Part shown: positions 24,167-37,700 of the stretch, piece after piece
Numbering within the stretch: position 1 is the stretch's first letter
Layout: every line of letters starts with the position of its first letter
Assembly: GCA_032768795.1 (NCBI GenBank)
Contig: CP136490.1
Coordinates: 6,882,001-6,946,000 of the forward strand
Direction of reading: 5' to 3'
DNA from: Tremella fuciformis
Lineage: Eukaryota; Basidiomycota; Tremellomycetes; Tremellales; Tremellaceae
Length of the DNA: 64,000 nt
Notes under the pieces: model-generated
Database searches by the model: none
Seen by the model: only the letters and a program-made list of their open reading frames with translations
What the model was told of the DNA's origin: nothing
Made by a program: the position numbers and the translations under genes

Positions 24167-27100
24167 TCAAGTCCTCTTGCGCCCGCGCGGCCGTTGAGTT
24201 GATCGTGGCATCCGCATGGCTTTCTGGGTTGGTGGCGGTAGAGGCACCTCGGACTCGGCGGCGTCAGGATCCACGTCGACGTCGAGAATCATTGAGCTCT
24301 CGATATCGGTGTCCGTCGCTTTGGGTGCGGCGACGCCACCGGTCTTTGGCGCCGACTCTGGGTCGAAACGGACTTTCTTGCTCTGGCTTTGCGAAGTCGA
24401 CGATTTGTCGGTAGTCGCGAGAGCCGACGGTGGCTCGCGCTTCATGCTAGATCGATGGCTTGCGGGTTGCGAGACCGACGCTCTTTCGTGTCTGGCCCTG
24501 ACGGTAGTCTTGAGAGGCAAATCGTCGCTTGAAGTGTCGACGTCGGTCTGAGGGTCAGACAGATTGGATGTACCGAGAGAAACGAACGTCGGGGCCTGTA
24601 ACGCCTTCTTCCTCTTTGTCCGTATCAGACAAGGCTGCACTCCCTTTTCGAACCTGTCTTGCCTGCTCACTGGTGTGCTGAATGTCAGCACAGAAATCTG
24701 CCAGCAGAGGGTATGTGCCTTGAGCTCTGCCAATTGGCGCTTGAGCTGACCAATTTCTTTCCTCTCTTTGGCGGCTTCCCGTTGTATCTAACGATGAGTC
24801 GTACTCCTTTCGCTCACGCAGTGAGGTTTGCCTTCTTGTAGTCCGACTCTATCTCTGTTCAGCAAGGAGTGATAGGCAGTCTTAACTCACCCATGCTACG
24901 ATATTTCGCATGACCTGCCTCTGCGGCATTCAGTGACTGTGCTCGCCAACTGGAAAGACCTACGCTCCGCCTTGGCCTCTGCTGTCTCCCGCAGCTCCTC
25001 GGTTAGATACTTCACGAAGGCTGTCGTTGCGTCAGCATGTTGAGCAGTTGGGGAAACTGTAGTTATTGACCACGTTCGCACTCTCTCTAAGGCATAAGCC
25101 CCACCTGCCTGTCCAAGCCTCTTATTGCTCACCAGCTGTTTACTCTCGTAGCGTTCTATCATCTTTGCACCGCTGTCCATCTCCGCTTGCTAAACGATTA
25201 GCGAGTAGAGACAGTAAGTAACGAGACACTGACGATACTCTGCTGGTGTAACTGACCAAGCCGTTGCTCCAAAGACTCCTTCTCGTTCAGGGCCTGTTTG
25301 AGCTAAGCGACGGTCAGCCGTGCACTTGAGGCTGCAGATGGCCTCGGACCAGCTTGTCCTTGTCGATCATGCTTTGCATCAATTCGACATTTTGCGCTTT
25401 GATCTTGGCCACATTGCCTCTCTGTGAGCTGGTGAGAGCGTTGCCGCCTTGTAGCTGCGTGTTTTCCTGCTTGGCTCGATCGAGTTGCTGCTCCAGATTG
25501 CTTTGATTGTTCTTCCATCAGCAGCGCGGCTGCCCTCCGCAATATGCTTACCGTAAAAGTTGAAATCTGTATCTTATAGTCCTCAATCTGCTTCGCAACG
25601 TGTTTCTCGTGTTCAGTTGCGCTGTCGAGCTGAGATTGCAGGTCGATCACATGAGCCTATGATGCTAAGTGGCTGCCTTCAACGATAAAAGCAGATATAC
25701 TTGGGCGTTCTTATAGCCAGTACGAGCTTCTTGAGCAACTTTCCGGAGCTGCTGCGAGGAACTTGAGCTCAACCAAAACGCTTTACTGATGTGAACTCAC
25801 CTCGACTTCTTCCGCGGCATTCCGCAACGCCGTCTCACTGATTTCTCGTTTGTCTTTCTCTGACGAGACTGCCAGACACTGGACATTGCTAGTCTGAACT
25901 GCCTCCTGCAGCTGCGACAGCGAAGTCTGTATCCTATCGTAGTGACTAGATGCAAGAACAGACTCCTGCCTTGCACTTGAAAGCTCGTCACGACAACTAA
26001 TCTCGATCAGCTCTCCCTTGTCTGTGATCGCTTCTCCCACATTTCAAGTTCCTTCTCGCACCGGGCTTTGGCGGCTTGGAGTGAGCTTAAGTTGGTCTCA
26101 TGAAGCTTGAGCTCGGTCTCCCAGCGTTCCCTCAGAAATTGTAATGCCTCTTGAGGTCGTTCCGCAATCAGCGAATCGGGGACACCGATTGCGGCCAATA
26201 GTTCGACAAGCTGTTGAATATGTCTTTGGATGGCCCCCTCCTTAGCCTTCACCAGTTCTTCCGTTTCGGCCAGACTGTAGTCAGCCGAGATTCTTGTCGA
26301 ACTCTCATGTCGAGCAGGCTCACTGAGCTATCTTTTGAGCCAACTCTTCTCCGAGTTTGTGTATCTTTGCGTCGTAATTTTCCTTTTGGCCGAAGAGGCT
26401 ATCTTCAGGGGGCGACAGGGTCCGCCACTAGACTCACTCTTTGACCTCCGTCAAATGGCTTGTGTGTTCTTGATGCCCCTCCTGTATCAGGACCGAGAGC
26501 TGGTCGCTACGAATGAGTACGGTCTTGTCGAAATCAGGCTCACAACTGATCGGCACGAGCAAACCCAGCGGATTGTAATGCGTCCGCAAGCGATTGGGAC
26601 ATGTCTGCTTGGCTCTGGACTGGATCTAGATCAACATCGGATCCTCACTGGTGCAGTGAACGCTTACCTTGACCACGTTGTTGGGCATGAAGTGAAACCA
26701 CGGTCCTGCAAGCATCCGTAAAAACGTCCGTCAATTGTCGTATGCTCAAGGTGTTGAGGTCTTCCTTCAGCCCGAGCTCTCAGAGCGTTCGGAGACTGTT
26801 ACCTACTGTCTCGAGCTAGACTGATGGTTTGCAAGCTCTCATCCAACATGCCTTCCCTATCGAAATCTACCAGAGCTTCAACAAAGCTGAGATCTTAGCC
26901 TGGACCCGGCCGTACGTCTGCGGCTTACAGTTTGTGCATGCCGCGGACATGTTCCGTGCTCTTCTCCAAAGTCTGTCGGAGTTTTTCTTCTGTGTCGGAC
27001 AAACGAGCTTTCGCTCCAGACAGCTCAGATTGTAGTTTTTCGAGCTTGGTCGAATCCGCCACTGCGCTTGCTCGCATCTCTTGACACTGAGCATCATACT

Positions 27101-28569
27101 GTGATGAGTCCAGGAGCACGTCTTCGAGACTTACAGTCGTTGCAAATTGCTCAGCGAGGCCCATCAGCTTTTGCCAGGCAAGGGTACCACTGAACGTCGG
27201 TGGCCGGTCTGACAAGAACGAATTTGCATCTTGACCTGGGCGGTGGTCAATCGCTTCGACAGTATCGCCAGTGGTCGCTTTGTTTACGTCTGGAGAAAAA
27301 TGCTTGTCTCGACGAATAACTGACGGTTTCCGAATGCTTCCCGCTTCCACGGTGAGAGTCTGTGAAGGATCTTGGTGCTGCTTGAAGGGAATCTGGCTTA
27401 ACGAGCCGATATTGGGAGGATTGATATGGGGTAAGGCCGCGGCCTGAGGATACTGGATGGCCGAATGACCTTGGTCATCACCGGTAAGCCATTCCTTACG
27501 ACCAATAGAGGCTGATCGGTCGTCCTGATGACCCTTCGGATCCTCCATGAGCCACTTCGTTTTGGCATCATATCGCCTCTCGCCTTGAGGGTACCCATCT
27601 TCGAACCAGGTCGTTTGGCGTAGGCTGGCGTTGAGAACAGGAACATCGCCCTTTCTGCCGACATAGATCTCTGGGTCGGCCTGAGTTTGCTCGGAGAGAG
27701 GCTCTTGCGAGTCCGTTGGGGGATCGTCGATGGTTCCCTCATGCTGAGCCCTCCCAGCGGATGTATGGGGCAGCGTGCTTCCACTTTGTGGCTGAACGGT
27801 GTAGAAAACAGGTTCGTTGTGGATATCTTCCAAACCCTGGACTGCCGGAGGGGGCTTGACGATGTTGAGCGCCTCGTCAGCTTGACTGAATACACGATTC
27901 ATGAAGGTCGAAGGTGGCGCTTGCCACGAGCGCTGTCGCGGGGGCTGTTGCGTATCGGCTTGGGTCACCGGCGTCGGAGCCTCACTAGGTTGGCTTCGAG
28001 ACTTGCTTATCTGCGACCGCTGCGAGGCGAATGTTGGGGGTAACACTGTCCGCTGCTGAGGCCGTGAGCGTGGCTCCGAAGCTATCCGAGAGCGCTCTTC
28101 CGGGTAACGAAGGTTGTGGTCGTCTGACGGGTATGCCACAAGATTCCTAGCAGAGGCGAAGTCACCCCTGACCTGACCTCTTTTCTGACCGAACGATGCT
28201 ATGCCGTCTCGGTGGCGACTGTGGTACTGTGCATGAGTGTATGGTGAAGTCGGTGCGTCCTGAGCTTGGAACCGGCCCAGTTGTACACCATACTTCTGCA
28301 AGTACGGACTGCGGCGTGGGGTCTGAGGGTATGGACAATTCGGATCGTCGCCGTAATCACCATGATCGTCTGCGCTCTCCGGACCTGGGGCAGGAAAGAG
28401 GGGCGCCTGCGACATGAGTCATGACCGTCGATATCCTAGGGCCTGGTAGGTGTGACCGCGAGTACGAGTACAGCAGCGGAAGTGGGCGTTTCAAACTTAC
28501 CCGGGCCGCAGTTGGTAGATTCTTGCTTCTTCCGCCGAACCCGAAGTGCGCTCGCGAAGGCGCAGACAT
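24167..28569 (-). CDS. Large coiled-coil protein of unknown function
   Basis: A multi-exon gene whose central part is coiled coil. I place the start at ATG 28569 (MSAPSRAHFGFGGRSKNLPT), because a GTAAGT donor and a TCGCAG acceptor join it in phase to APLFPAPGPESADDHGDYG; the open frame alone would start at 28415 inside that intron. The N-terminal 450 residues are disordered and Pro/Gln/Ser-rich. From about 27100 downward, a series of small exons encodes heptad-like helices (STKLEKLQSELSGAKARLSD, LQAAKARCEKELEMWEKR, IDLQSQLDSATEHEKHVAKQ). The C-terminus is Ser/Pro-rich and ends basic (RPRGRKRT). The architecture resembles spindle, kinetochore or cortical scaffold proteins, but I recognise no specific family. 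The middle exons (24750-26900) are hard to join by eye, and two adjacent genes remain possible. Confidence 0.6.
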
Positions 28570-29050
28570 CGCTGACGATCAGTACTGCTCGCCCGGCGGT
28601 GAGCACTGACATGGCATCTTAGTTCTGCCAAAGCTTGCTTCGGCAAAGGATCCACGATGACGGCCTGATGGTGATTCGCCACCCACTTCCTCGGCGATGA
28701 TAAAGAGCTGGATCGAGTTGGCAGGGGGTTTAAGAGACTCGAGGTCGGGCTGTGGCTCCCTTGACTGTTGAGGAGGAGAGAGATTGAGACGAGTGTGGAC
28801 AAAACAGAAAGACAAGATGGAGGGAAAAAGCAGTCGCGTCCAGCTTACCTGTAATTGACGCACGGCCCTCTGTGGGAATCGGTCCAGTCAACTGATCAAG
28901 AATTTGCCACCCAGCCGAAGTCAATCATTAGTAACGACATCAGTACGGTTCAAGAGTCACCATCATGCATAAGATGTACCGCTGTGATGTGCAAGCATTT
29001 GCCCATGTTGCCGACCGTAAGGCGCTCCAAACAGCTCCAACATGCACGAA
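28570..29050. other. Intergenic region between two minus-strand genes
   Basis: About 480 nt carrying the promoter of the coiled-coil gene and the 3' end of the Yta7-like gene. A minus-strand open frame at 28579-28863 begins with GTG and shows no family features. Confidence 0.45.
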
Positions 29051-32000
29051 TCATTGATAAGGTGCTTTGCCGGAGCTCGAGGTGTCGGCAAGATCTTCCG
29101 TCGAGTCGGCAACATCCTCTCTGAAGTTTCGTAAGACGTCGCGACAGGTCTTCACCAAGTCCGTGCGATCCCATTCGGCTCGATGTCTCCATACACGATC
29201 GAAAAGCATCGCGCGAATCTGATCCAGCTGTTCTACGTTTAAAGACGCGGTCAATTCGCCCGTAAGCTCGCTTTCAAGCAAGTCCAGCTCCTTTACCGGC
29301 ACCCGGAATGGAGGATAAACGGTCTTGGGCGACTGAGGCGGCGGGACTGTCACTTCTGAGACAGGAGGCCGCGCCTCGGGAGGCGATGGTTCCCTCGCTT
29401 CCGCGACGTCTTCTCGGGCCCGTTTCTCGGAAGGCTGGTCGGTAGAATCTTCCGACTCCCTCGGACGCTTGAGGCTCGCGCTCAATTCCTCAGGGGTCAT
29501 CGTCATCGTGACATCGCCGTCGAGAGACCGGGCAGTCGGTTCCGAAACGAGTTGCTCAGCAGATGTCGCCGGCGCTGTGTCTCCCACCCCGATGTCTACG
29601 CCGGTGGTGGCAGCAGCAGCTCGAGCTCGCTGTTTCTCGGCTTTGCGATGCTTCATTCGTTCTGAATACCGCGCAAACTCCGGGATCCACCTTTGGTCGA
29701 AGTTTGCAACGTGCATACGCACATTCGCAGCGAAGTCGGCAACCTTGGCCTGCCGGTCGCCGTCCAATCGCTCGGCGTTGAGCTCAATCTTGTGGACGTC
29801 CGCCAACACATCATCGGGTGTGTAGTATTTGTGTTTGAGCAGCTTTCGCTGTATCGTATCCAGGTCGACATCGTGAGCCTGCCACGTTTTAGGAGCTTCT
29901 GCGGAAGTCGAGTTGGGCTCCAGAGTTGGCTCGGCTGTCGCGAGGGGTGCAGGAGCGCCATCGCCGAGCTCAGAGAGGCTGTCAAGCTCTTGCGTATTCG
30001 GCAGAGAGAATGCTGGCTGTATGCTTTCGGGCTCCAGTTCATTCAAAATGTCCATTGGGGCTGGGAGCGAACCAGAGCCGTTGCCAACTACCGCTTCTTC
30101 CGGGACGACCGAGAGGGCGTCGCCTGCATCGGGGAGCACTGCCGATGCCGCTTCCTGAGCCAGAAATTCGGCCAGCTGCATAGCGTCCTCCTTCGGTCGT
30201 CAGTGGTACTCCTGATTGCGAAAATGGACACTGACTCGAACGCTCGCCACAACTCTTCTATGACGCTTCGCCACATCTTGCATGTAGGCAACAAAGCTCA
30301 AGGTCATCATCTGTCGGGCTTGGTGGTCCCGGTCGATCTCGCGCTGCAATTCAACCTCGGTTGGCTTGCGCGGCGGCAAAGGGGCCGCAAGTGGCAACTC
30401 CTCCAAAACCCTTTTACGTCGGGGCAAGGCATCGGGGAAGTCATTTGGTGGCGTACGCATCATTTTGATGAGTTCAGCGAAGAATGCGCGGCGATGGGCA
30501 TCACTTGGTGGGAGAATATTTACACGGTTTTCGCCAGAGTGACCGAACCATTCTCGGACATCTCGGGGAAGCAGATCCAGACTTCCTTCCAGGACAGCGA
30601 GAATCACAATTGGGTCCGAGGATGACATGGAATCCAACATGGCCTTGACGGTGGAACGAGCAACGTCGGACAGCGCCGAGATCCACTGAATGAATGCCGG
30701 TATGTAGATTATGCTGGGTTGGTGACGCTTGGCCTCGACAAACGTTTGCACGATCGCAGCCTCGACGCTCTGTTTGTGAGCAAAAAATTGCGGGGGAGAC
30801 AGGAACTGACGCGGGTGGCATCGCCCATCAGAGACCCGAGGTCAAATGACTGTACAAAGAATCCCTCCAGATGATGCAAGATGGCCGGTCCGAGCGCATT
30901 TTGGCCCATCCCGTGCTCGCCGTACAGAAGAATCCGAGGGCGATACGTTCGCAGCTTGTCCAGTGCTGACGATAAGCTCTCATCCGCAGCGCCTTTCGTT
31001 AGGACGAACCTTGCAACATGGCATGCTTCTCGAAAGAGTCGTCGTCGTCCTCATATTCTGCCTCTTCGAGAGCCGTTGTGCTCTTCTTCGGGGGCAGAGC
31101 CAAGTCGACCACGGTTTTCAATTGTTCAAGCGGTCCTGCGAGCAAAGGCAACAGGTGTTTTGGCAATTGGACGGCGGCTGATGACGAAGATCGGGCGGAA
31201 GACGGCACGATCCCTGTATATCTGTCAGACGCTTCAAGGATTTAGACTTGAAGACTGACTCTTGATGGATAGCATGAAGTCTTTTGGCTTAACGCTGACA
31301 GACGCAGTGTCGAGTTGCAAACGGTCAGGTGTCTTATAGATCTGGGGGTACCTTCTCTGAATAGCGTTCAATGCTGCTTCGGTGCATAGTGCCTAAATGT
31401 CAGTAAAGGATCAGTGAGCTGATGAAAGGTATTAACGCGTAAGTCTGCACCGCCGTATCCCTTCGTCATGGCAGCCAGGTGGTCCAGTAATTCGTCTGAT
31501 AGAGGCGGCTCCCATTTGCGAGTGTTGATGCCAATGATCTTTTTCCGAGCATCTTTATTTGGCAGTGGGAAGTAGAACTCTCGATCGAAACGACCTGGAC
31601 GGCGAAGAGCAGAGTCGACTGCATCAGGACGATTGGTCGCCCCGATCACGATGACTTGGCCTGCGACATCAGCTTCCCGCTCCAACAACCAAGATTCGGG
31701 ATGCACCTCTTCCATCCATTCCGTCCATCAACGCTAACAGGGTGGAAACCAAGGAAGCATGAATTTGATCCTGCTTGGAGCTACGTACAGGAGCCAGGCC
31801 TGGCAATCAGCGCTGACGAGTCGAGTCCAACTTGACTGGCCATCAATCTCGTCGAAGAAGATGATGCTTGGCTGGGCAGCTCGAGCCTCCTCAAAGAGCA
31901 TGCGCAATTGCCGCTCAGCCTCGCCGACCCATTTGGAAAGGACATCGGCGCCTTTCCTCATGAAGAAGGCTTTACGTGAGCGATAACTTCGGTGCGTATT

Positions 32001-34258
32001 AAGGGAGGAGATGGCTCACCAATCTTCGTGTTGCCGGTACTACAGGACGCCGCAAGAGCTCTTGCCAATAACGTTTTACCTGATTGTTATACCGTGCGAT
32101 CATGATCTATTCTGCGCTCACCTGTGCCCGGTGGCCCATGAAAGAGCACACCCCGGGGTGGCGTGATCCCAAAATGCTGAAACATCTCAGGGTAAAGAAG
32201 CGGAAGAGCAACCATCTCTTTGAGCTGATTGATATCTTTCCCATCAACCGATGGACTCTGTGGCACCATGACGAAACGTACGATCATCAAGGCCTCCGAC
32301 GTTATCAAATGTTACATTCATGTCGACTCCGAGAGGGTCAGCGTCGGCGAGAGCTGTACAATCAGCGCGTGCATATGTCGGGGGATTCGCCTCACTAGAT
32401 TTCGGATTTATCCTTCCAAAATTGGGAACATCGGTTGGAGCCCCGATAGGTGCACCCACCTTCCCCGCTCCTGTGTTGGCGATGCCAGTCCCGCCTGAAG
32501 GGTTCTTCATCGGTGACAGAAAGTCATCCTGTGAATCAGCCGCATTCGATCGCGTGCGGAGCAAGGACCGACAGAGTCACTTGTATCTGGATCTCCCATT
32601 GCACGAGCCAGATCCCGGCCTTGCATCGCCCATGGTATGCCTTTGCTGGAAAAGCCTCCAAAGCGACTGCCAACTCCGAAGCGCCCTGCAGTACCTGCAC
32701 GACCGCTGGGCTGGGCGGATGAAGTAGGAATATTGTTCAGCTCGGCGCTGATATCGAGAGGTGGTATCTGGTAGTTTGGCCTAGAAGTCCGAGCCCTGAG
32801 ACGACGTGCGGGTACTACAAAGTCCTCCGAGACCCTTCGATTCGAGCTGCGCGGGTTCCGCGTGTTTCGAGTCGCCTGAGACCTCGTCCTCCGCACAGGC
32901 AGGCTCTCCTCCGGCGACTCGTCCTCGTCATGTGAATTGAGAGCGATGGGGTCGTCGCTTTCCTCCGCCTCGTCCGAGGCAGTCTCGCTGTCGTCCAGTT
33001 TGAAAGATTCCGCATCGGCAGAAGAGTGGCGCGCCTTCGACTTCAATTTCCGTTCGGCTTTGCTGGCTGGTGTTGGATGACCATTGGCGTATGGTGCAGC
33101 ACTCGCTGATCCGCCACTTTGACGCGTGGGGCGAGCGGGGAAAGCATTGCGCGGTGGCAGTGATCCCGTAGCTACCGCTTCTCCTTCTGCATCGTCGGAG
33201 TCGTGTATCATCCTGGAGTTTCTGATACGCCCACTGACCCTGCGACTGTTCTCCTCGCCAGGACTGGCTGTGGCTGCTTTGTGGTCAGAGTTGCCTTCAT
33301 CGTAAAGTCGGCTCGGTTTCCGCGTTTGCCTGCCTGACCGGGTTGTCGATTCTACGGGCACAAACTGGTCATTTTCGTCTGGATCGCGTTTGACTTTCCT
33401 CGAAGACTTTTTGGATCGCTGAAATGCCGGTCGGTCATCCTCCGAGTCTTCGGAACCGTCAAACTCGCTCGCATCGTCCTCGTGATAATCGACGGGAGCC
33501 TGGACTCGCGCGGCTCTCTGGGGCCGGCCCGAGGAGTACATGCTGTCTCTACTTCCGTTTTCTCTAACCGGACGTTCGGGAGATCTTGTCGAACTGCTCG
33601 ATCCCACGAGTGTTGCGTCCTGTCCAGCAGCGTGCTCTTCAGTTCGAGGTCCCGGTCCGCCGGAAGGTCTTTTCAAAGTGATCTTGAGATTTGATGTCTG
33701 GACGATTACGGGGAGAGCCAATGGCTGTTGAGCCTCGGGACCAGCTGTGTGGCGTTCGACCGATAAGGATGTGGTTTGCCAGCCCGCAGCCAGATTCTCG
33801 TCGGTCGGCGGCAGAGTTATCGAGTTGGAGAGATGCGAAGCAGGCGAAACCGAAAACTCTTGCCGGCCCGGCTGGATGAGATGCGCTGGCACAGGCGGCT
33901 GTAAGGTGGGTGATGGCGAATGCTGCAGCGATGCTGGCGGATAGTATCCAGCTGCTGGAGTAGCGGTGGCAAGATATGTGTAAGAGTTGAAAGGCTGCTT
34001 CTGAGGATAGGGGTAGGAATGCGCTACCGGTGGAGGCGGTCCACCGGGGTAACCGTATGTTTCCTCTGGATAAGTATGCGGCGGGGCAGCCGAGTGTAAA
34101 TTGGATGCTGCCAACCCCTGTTGGTACGATTGGAGATACAGAGGGCTGACCTGACGAGGGGGTTGTACCAAGCCGGGTTGAGGAGTCGAGTATGACCTAT
34201 AGCCTGGCTGCTGATTATAGTACGGCGGACCAGAGCCAGGCTGGCCAGGATATGACAT
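29051..34258 (-). CDS. YTA7: Yta7/ATAD2-type bromodomain AAA ATPase
   Basis: Chromatin-associated AAA ATPase that acts on histone H3-H4 in yeast (Yta7) and animals (ATAD2). The start is ATG 34258 (MSYPGQPGSGPPYYNQ); the open frame upstream begins with TTG and is ignored. The first 600 residues are disordered, with a Pro/Tyr/Gln-rich start and then acidic and basic patches. AAA1 follows: VTFDNVGGLDDHINQLKEMV, FHGPPGTGKT with an intron inside the loop, VGEAERQLRMLFEEARAAQPSIIFFDEIDG, VIVIGATNRPDAVDSALRRPGRFDREFYF. A degenerate second AAA (PSIIYIPAFIQW, LDLLPRDVREWF) comes next, then a bromodomain-like helical block (QMMTLSFVAYMQDVAKRHRR, VDLDTIQRKLLKHKYYTPDD). The C-terminal tail has PPFRVPVKELDLLE. 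At least ten introns. Length and order fit the family. Confidence 0.9.
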
Positions 34259-34747
34259 AGGGCGACTTGAGATCCAGACAAGATTAGAGCGGCGGCGGGC
34301 TCGACTCGGGAATGACAAGAATCATCAAGAATGTCTGATAGGACGTAGCGTTCTCGATGTAGTCGTGGCTTGACGAGGGATTGCAGATGGATGACGAGGA
34401 AGAGAACAACAGAAGGAAGCTCGGTCTGGTAACAGCATCGAGAGACGCGTTACTCAACGGACATTGAAATCAAGTCCGTTTCATCCCCTTGTCCCCTCAC
34501 CCCTCACTGGGTCATATATGCTTCGTCCACAGACGACTGATCTATCAACCTCATACTGATCATTTGCTTGTCGCGCGCCGCTCCAGGTTTTCGACGCCCC
34601 TACAACAAAGCCGCAGCGCGACACGATTTCGGGGAACGGCCGGTTGCTCTGCGCACCACCCCCTCAGGCACTGGCGCCCTAGCTGGATTCTTCATTGCTA
34701 CTTCCATGGGACCTACACGGCCTACACGAGCTTTATAAACCGCCAAG
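34259..34747. other. Bidirectional promoter region
   Basis: About 490 nt between the divergent Yta7-like and RanBPM-like genes. No coding feature seen. Confidence 0.5.
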
Positions 34748-37700
34748 ATGCCCGACGAATCTCCGCCATCGGTCGAAGATGCGGGAGGAACAGAGCATGT
34801 GGTGAGCAGAGGCCCTCAATCACCGATCCAGCGGTCATATGCGCATGTCGTCGCCACCGGTCGCCCGGGTGATCTCGACACCCACGAAGATGAACCAATC
34901 TGGGGGACCGACGATGTCGACCGTCAAGATCGTTTTGACGAGCTCAATCTGTTTCCGGCATTCCCTCCACTAGTCTTTGAGCGCAGGGCAGAGCCGTGGA
35001 ACAGTCGATTCGGTCATGCATCGGACCATCTGGGGGTGGCACCCCCTGACGATCCGGAAGCAAGCTCGCCGGCGGTCACAGGGCCCGCAGTAGAGCAGAT
35101 GGGCGCATCAGAAGGTGTGGATGAACCCCACGTAGAATCTTCGAGTCTTGGCAGGATATACACCCTGGATGAGCTCCTTCGAGAAGGCCGCCCCACTCGC
35201 ACCTTCGACCTACCAGTTGGAGACTCTGGTCAGACCGTACGGAGGACCGCATCATTCAGAAACCTTACTTCGGCGACGGTGGCTCCCAGCGCTATACGCC
35301 TCTCGATCAACCCTCTGACGGACAGCGGAACCGTGTGGGAAGGCGGTGCGGATTCTTCCCGACGTCTCAATCGCGCCGAGCGCCCATCGTCCAGGGCTGA
35401 AGGTTCATGGGCACAAACCGTCTTGAGTCGTAGCGGCGGCGATACAGCTTCTGATTCTGGCAGGCGAGATCACGAGCCATCTGCCGGAGTTCCACAAAGA
35501 CGCCGCCGTCGACTGGCAATGCGTCAAGGGTTGTCGTTGGGAGAATGGACAGCAAACGAGCCCGACGACATGACGCTGCCCAGTGATGGTGACCTCGAGG
35601 CAGACAACGACGAAGACGAAGATTGGCCCAACTTTTTCACCACGACCAGGCCGCCTAGCTTTTACACTCATCCCAACATCACGGGTGACATCGATATGGA
35701 TGCTTGGGGGCAGACGTCCACGACTGGAGGCAGCACTCTCAGACGCGGGGGCAATAACCGTCGACGTCCATCGTCACTGCCTCACGCGGACGCTGCAGCC
35801 GAGTTGGCGCTCATCCACGATCGTGCTCGTCGCCGGCGAGAGGACAATGAGCTACAGCTACTTCAACGATCGGCGCAGATTCGCAGCGGAACGACTCCCA
35901 CAAACATTCAATTACAAAGGACATCTGAGCCCATCATCGTTAGCGCAAATCGACGGAGAAGACGTTCCAATGATGCAAGCCCCGTAGCCGAGCGCAGTAG
36001 CACTCGCGCAAATTTGAAGAGAAAGCTTTCCGACGAGCGTGTCGTCAAACGGCCGAGGCTAGACCTTGCCCGTTCCATAGACGAGCTTCCTTTCATCTTC
36101 GAATCATCTCAGCCTTCATATCTGCGGTATTCGACCGCTTTCGACACTACCTTGGAATTACCTTCTGACTTCCCTCAACCCTCTCGGAATTCGCATCTGG
36201 TTCTGACGTACGAGACCGCTCCTCGTTCGACTCCTCGGCCCAAGCTTACCTTTACCGCACATCCTATGCCAGCTGGGGACGACTCGGATGCTTCTTCATT
36301 GCGCACCATTCACCCCATACCGGTGGAATGCGGCATCTATTACTACGAAATTGAAGTCTCGGATCGAGGCCAGTATGGCTATATGACATTCGGCCTGTCA
36401 CAGGGAAATGTGCCGCTCGGACGACTGATCGGCTGGGATCCAGGAAGCTATGGCTGGCACGCGGATGACGGCCGGAGTTTCGCTGGACAAGGCTCCGGCG
36501 AGCTCTTCTCAGATAAATGGACCAGTAAGCCCCTGATGCTTGACAGCTGGGCTCCACTGATCCGGGCTAGCGGGCGATGTTGTCGGCTGTGGGGTTGATT
36601 TCCCCAGCGGGCGGGCATTCTTCACGAAGAATGGGGAATTCATGGGTTAGTTACAGATCTCCATCCAGTATTGCTGCTCATCCACAGGCTGGCGCTTCTC
36701 CGGGCTGGGTCAAGGTCTTTTTCCTGCTATCGGTCTCCGATCTGTCAGCGAGTCCGTCATCGTCAATTTCACAGGACCTTTCACCTTCGACATTGATGAT
36801 TTTGTTCGCGGAAGGCGAAACACTGTCTTTGAGCCTCTCGTCAAGCTGGGACCCATGCCGGAGGTTGTGCCCAGACTGGTGGACCAGGTCATCGTTAGCA
36901 AGAGCGTCGCGACAGACGTCTGTGTAGAGGCGTCTTCAGAGGAGGTCGAAGGCATTGATTCCGCCTCCAAAGTTGAGCTGCCGACCGCATCCGTCAGGTC
37001 AGCAGGGGATCGTGCCACAGCTGCCTTTGTCCTCGATTTCCTGGATCACAATGGGTACACCGACACCCTCGCTTCAGTAGTCGACACCATGCGACAACGA
37101 AAGTGGAATTCTTCTCGTGGTGCAATCCATGGTCCCCAATTGGCTCGTCGAACGAGCTCCGCCGACGCGCGTTTCATCCGCTTCCTTCAGAAGCTCTCAA
37201 TGAATCAAGGATTTCTGGTCAAATCGGGCTTGACCATCGAGACTCTCGAGCATGACACCCGATACGAGCCTGCAGAGGTTGCTATGATTCGCGGCGGCCA
37301 ATTTCACCGTGTCTTGGTCCACGATCTCGTGCGCCGACTGATATGGCATCCGTCGGCCGTGGATGCGGGCTCAAGTTCTGCAGAAGCTAGCACAGCGGAT
37401 GCAGACGCCGAGGAAGAGGCTGTCATATTCGGCCGATCCCTCCTAGCTGCGAGCAAGAGTACACGCTGGTCGGACGAGGACACCGCTCTGCTCAAAGAAG
37501 CCTTTGGTTTGCTAGGTCTCGACTTATTCCCCCAAAAGTTGCGGGATCTCTGGTCGGAACGAAGACTGCGGGACTACGAGAGATTGCTAATCCATCTTCG
37601 AGGTGAGTCATATACGCGATCAACGTGCCTCTGATCTGACGGATAGCCTCCGCCGGGCTCCGAAGCAAGAGTCAGCTCGAGCATGCCTTTGGGCAGATGA

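Noticed and set aside
28579..28863. 94-codon minus-strand frame between the coiled-coil gene and Yta7
   Set aside because: Begins with GTG, no domain, overlaps the likely promoter.
34258..34318. Upstream extension of the Yta7-like frame to 34318
   Set aside because: It begins with TTG; the first ATG is at 34258.
36855..37634. LisH/CTLH frame as a separate gene starting at 36855
   Set aside because: The SPRY exons join it in phase through two short introns, giving the RanBPM/Gid1 order.
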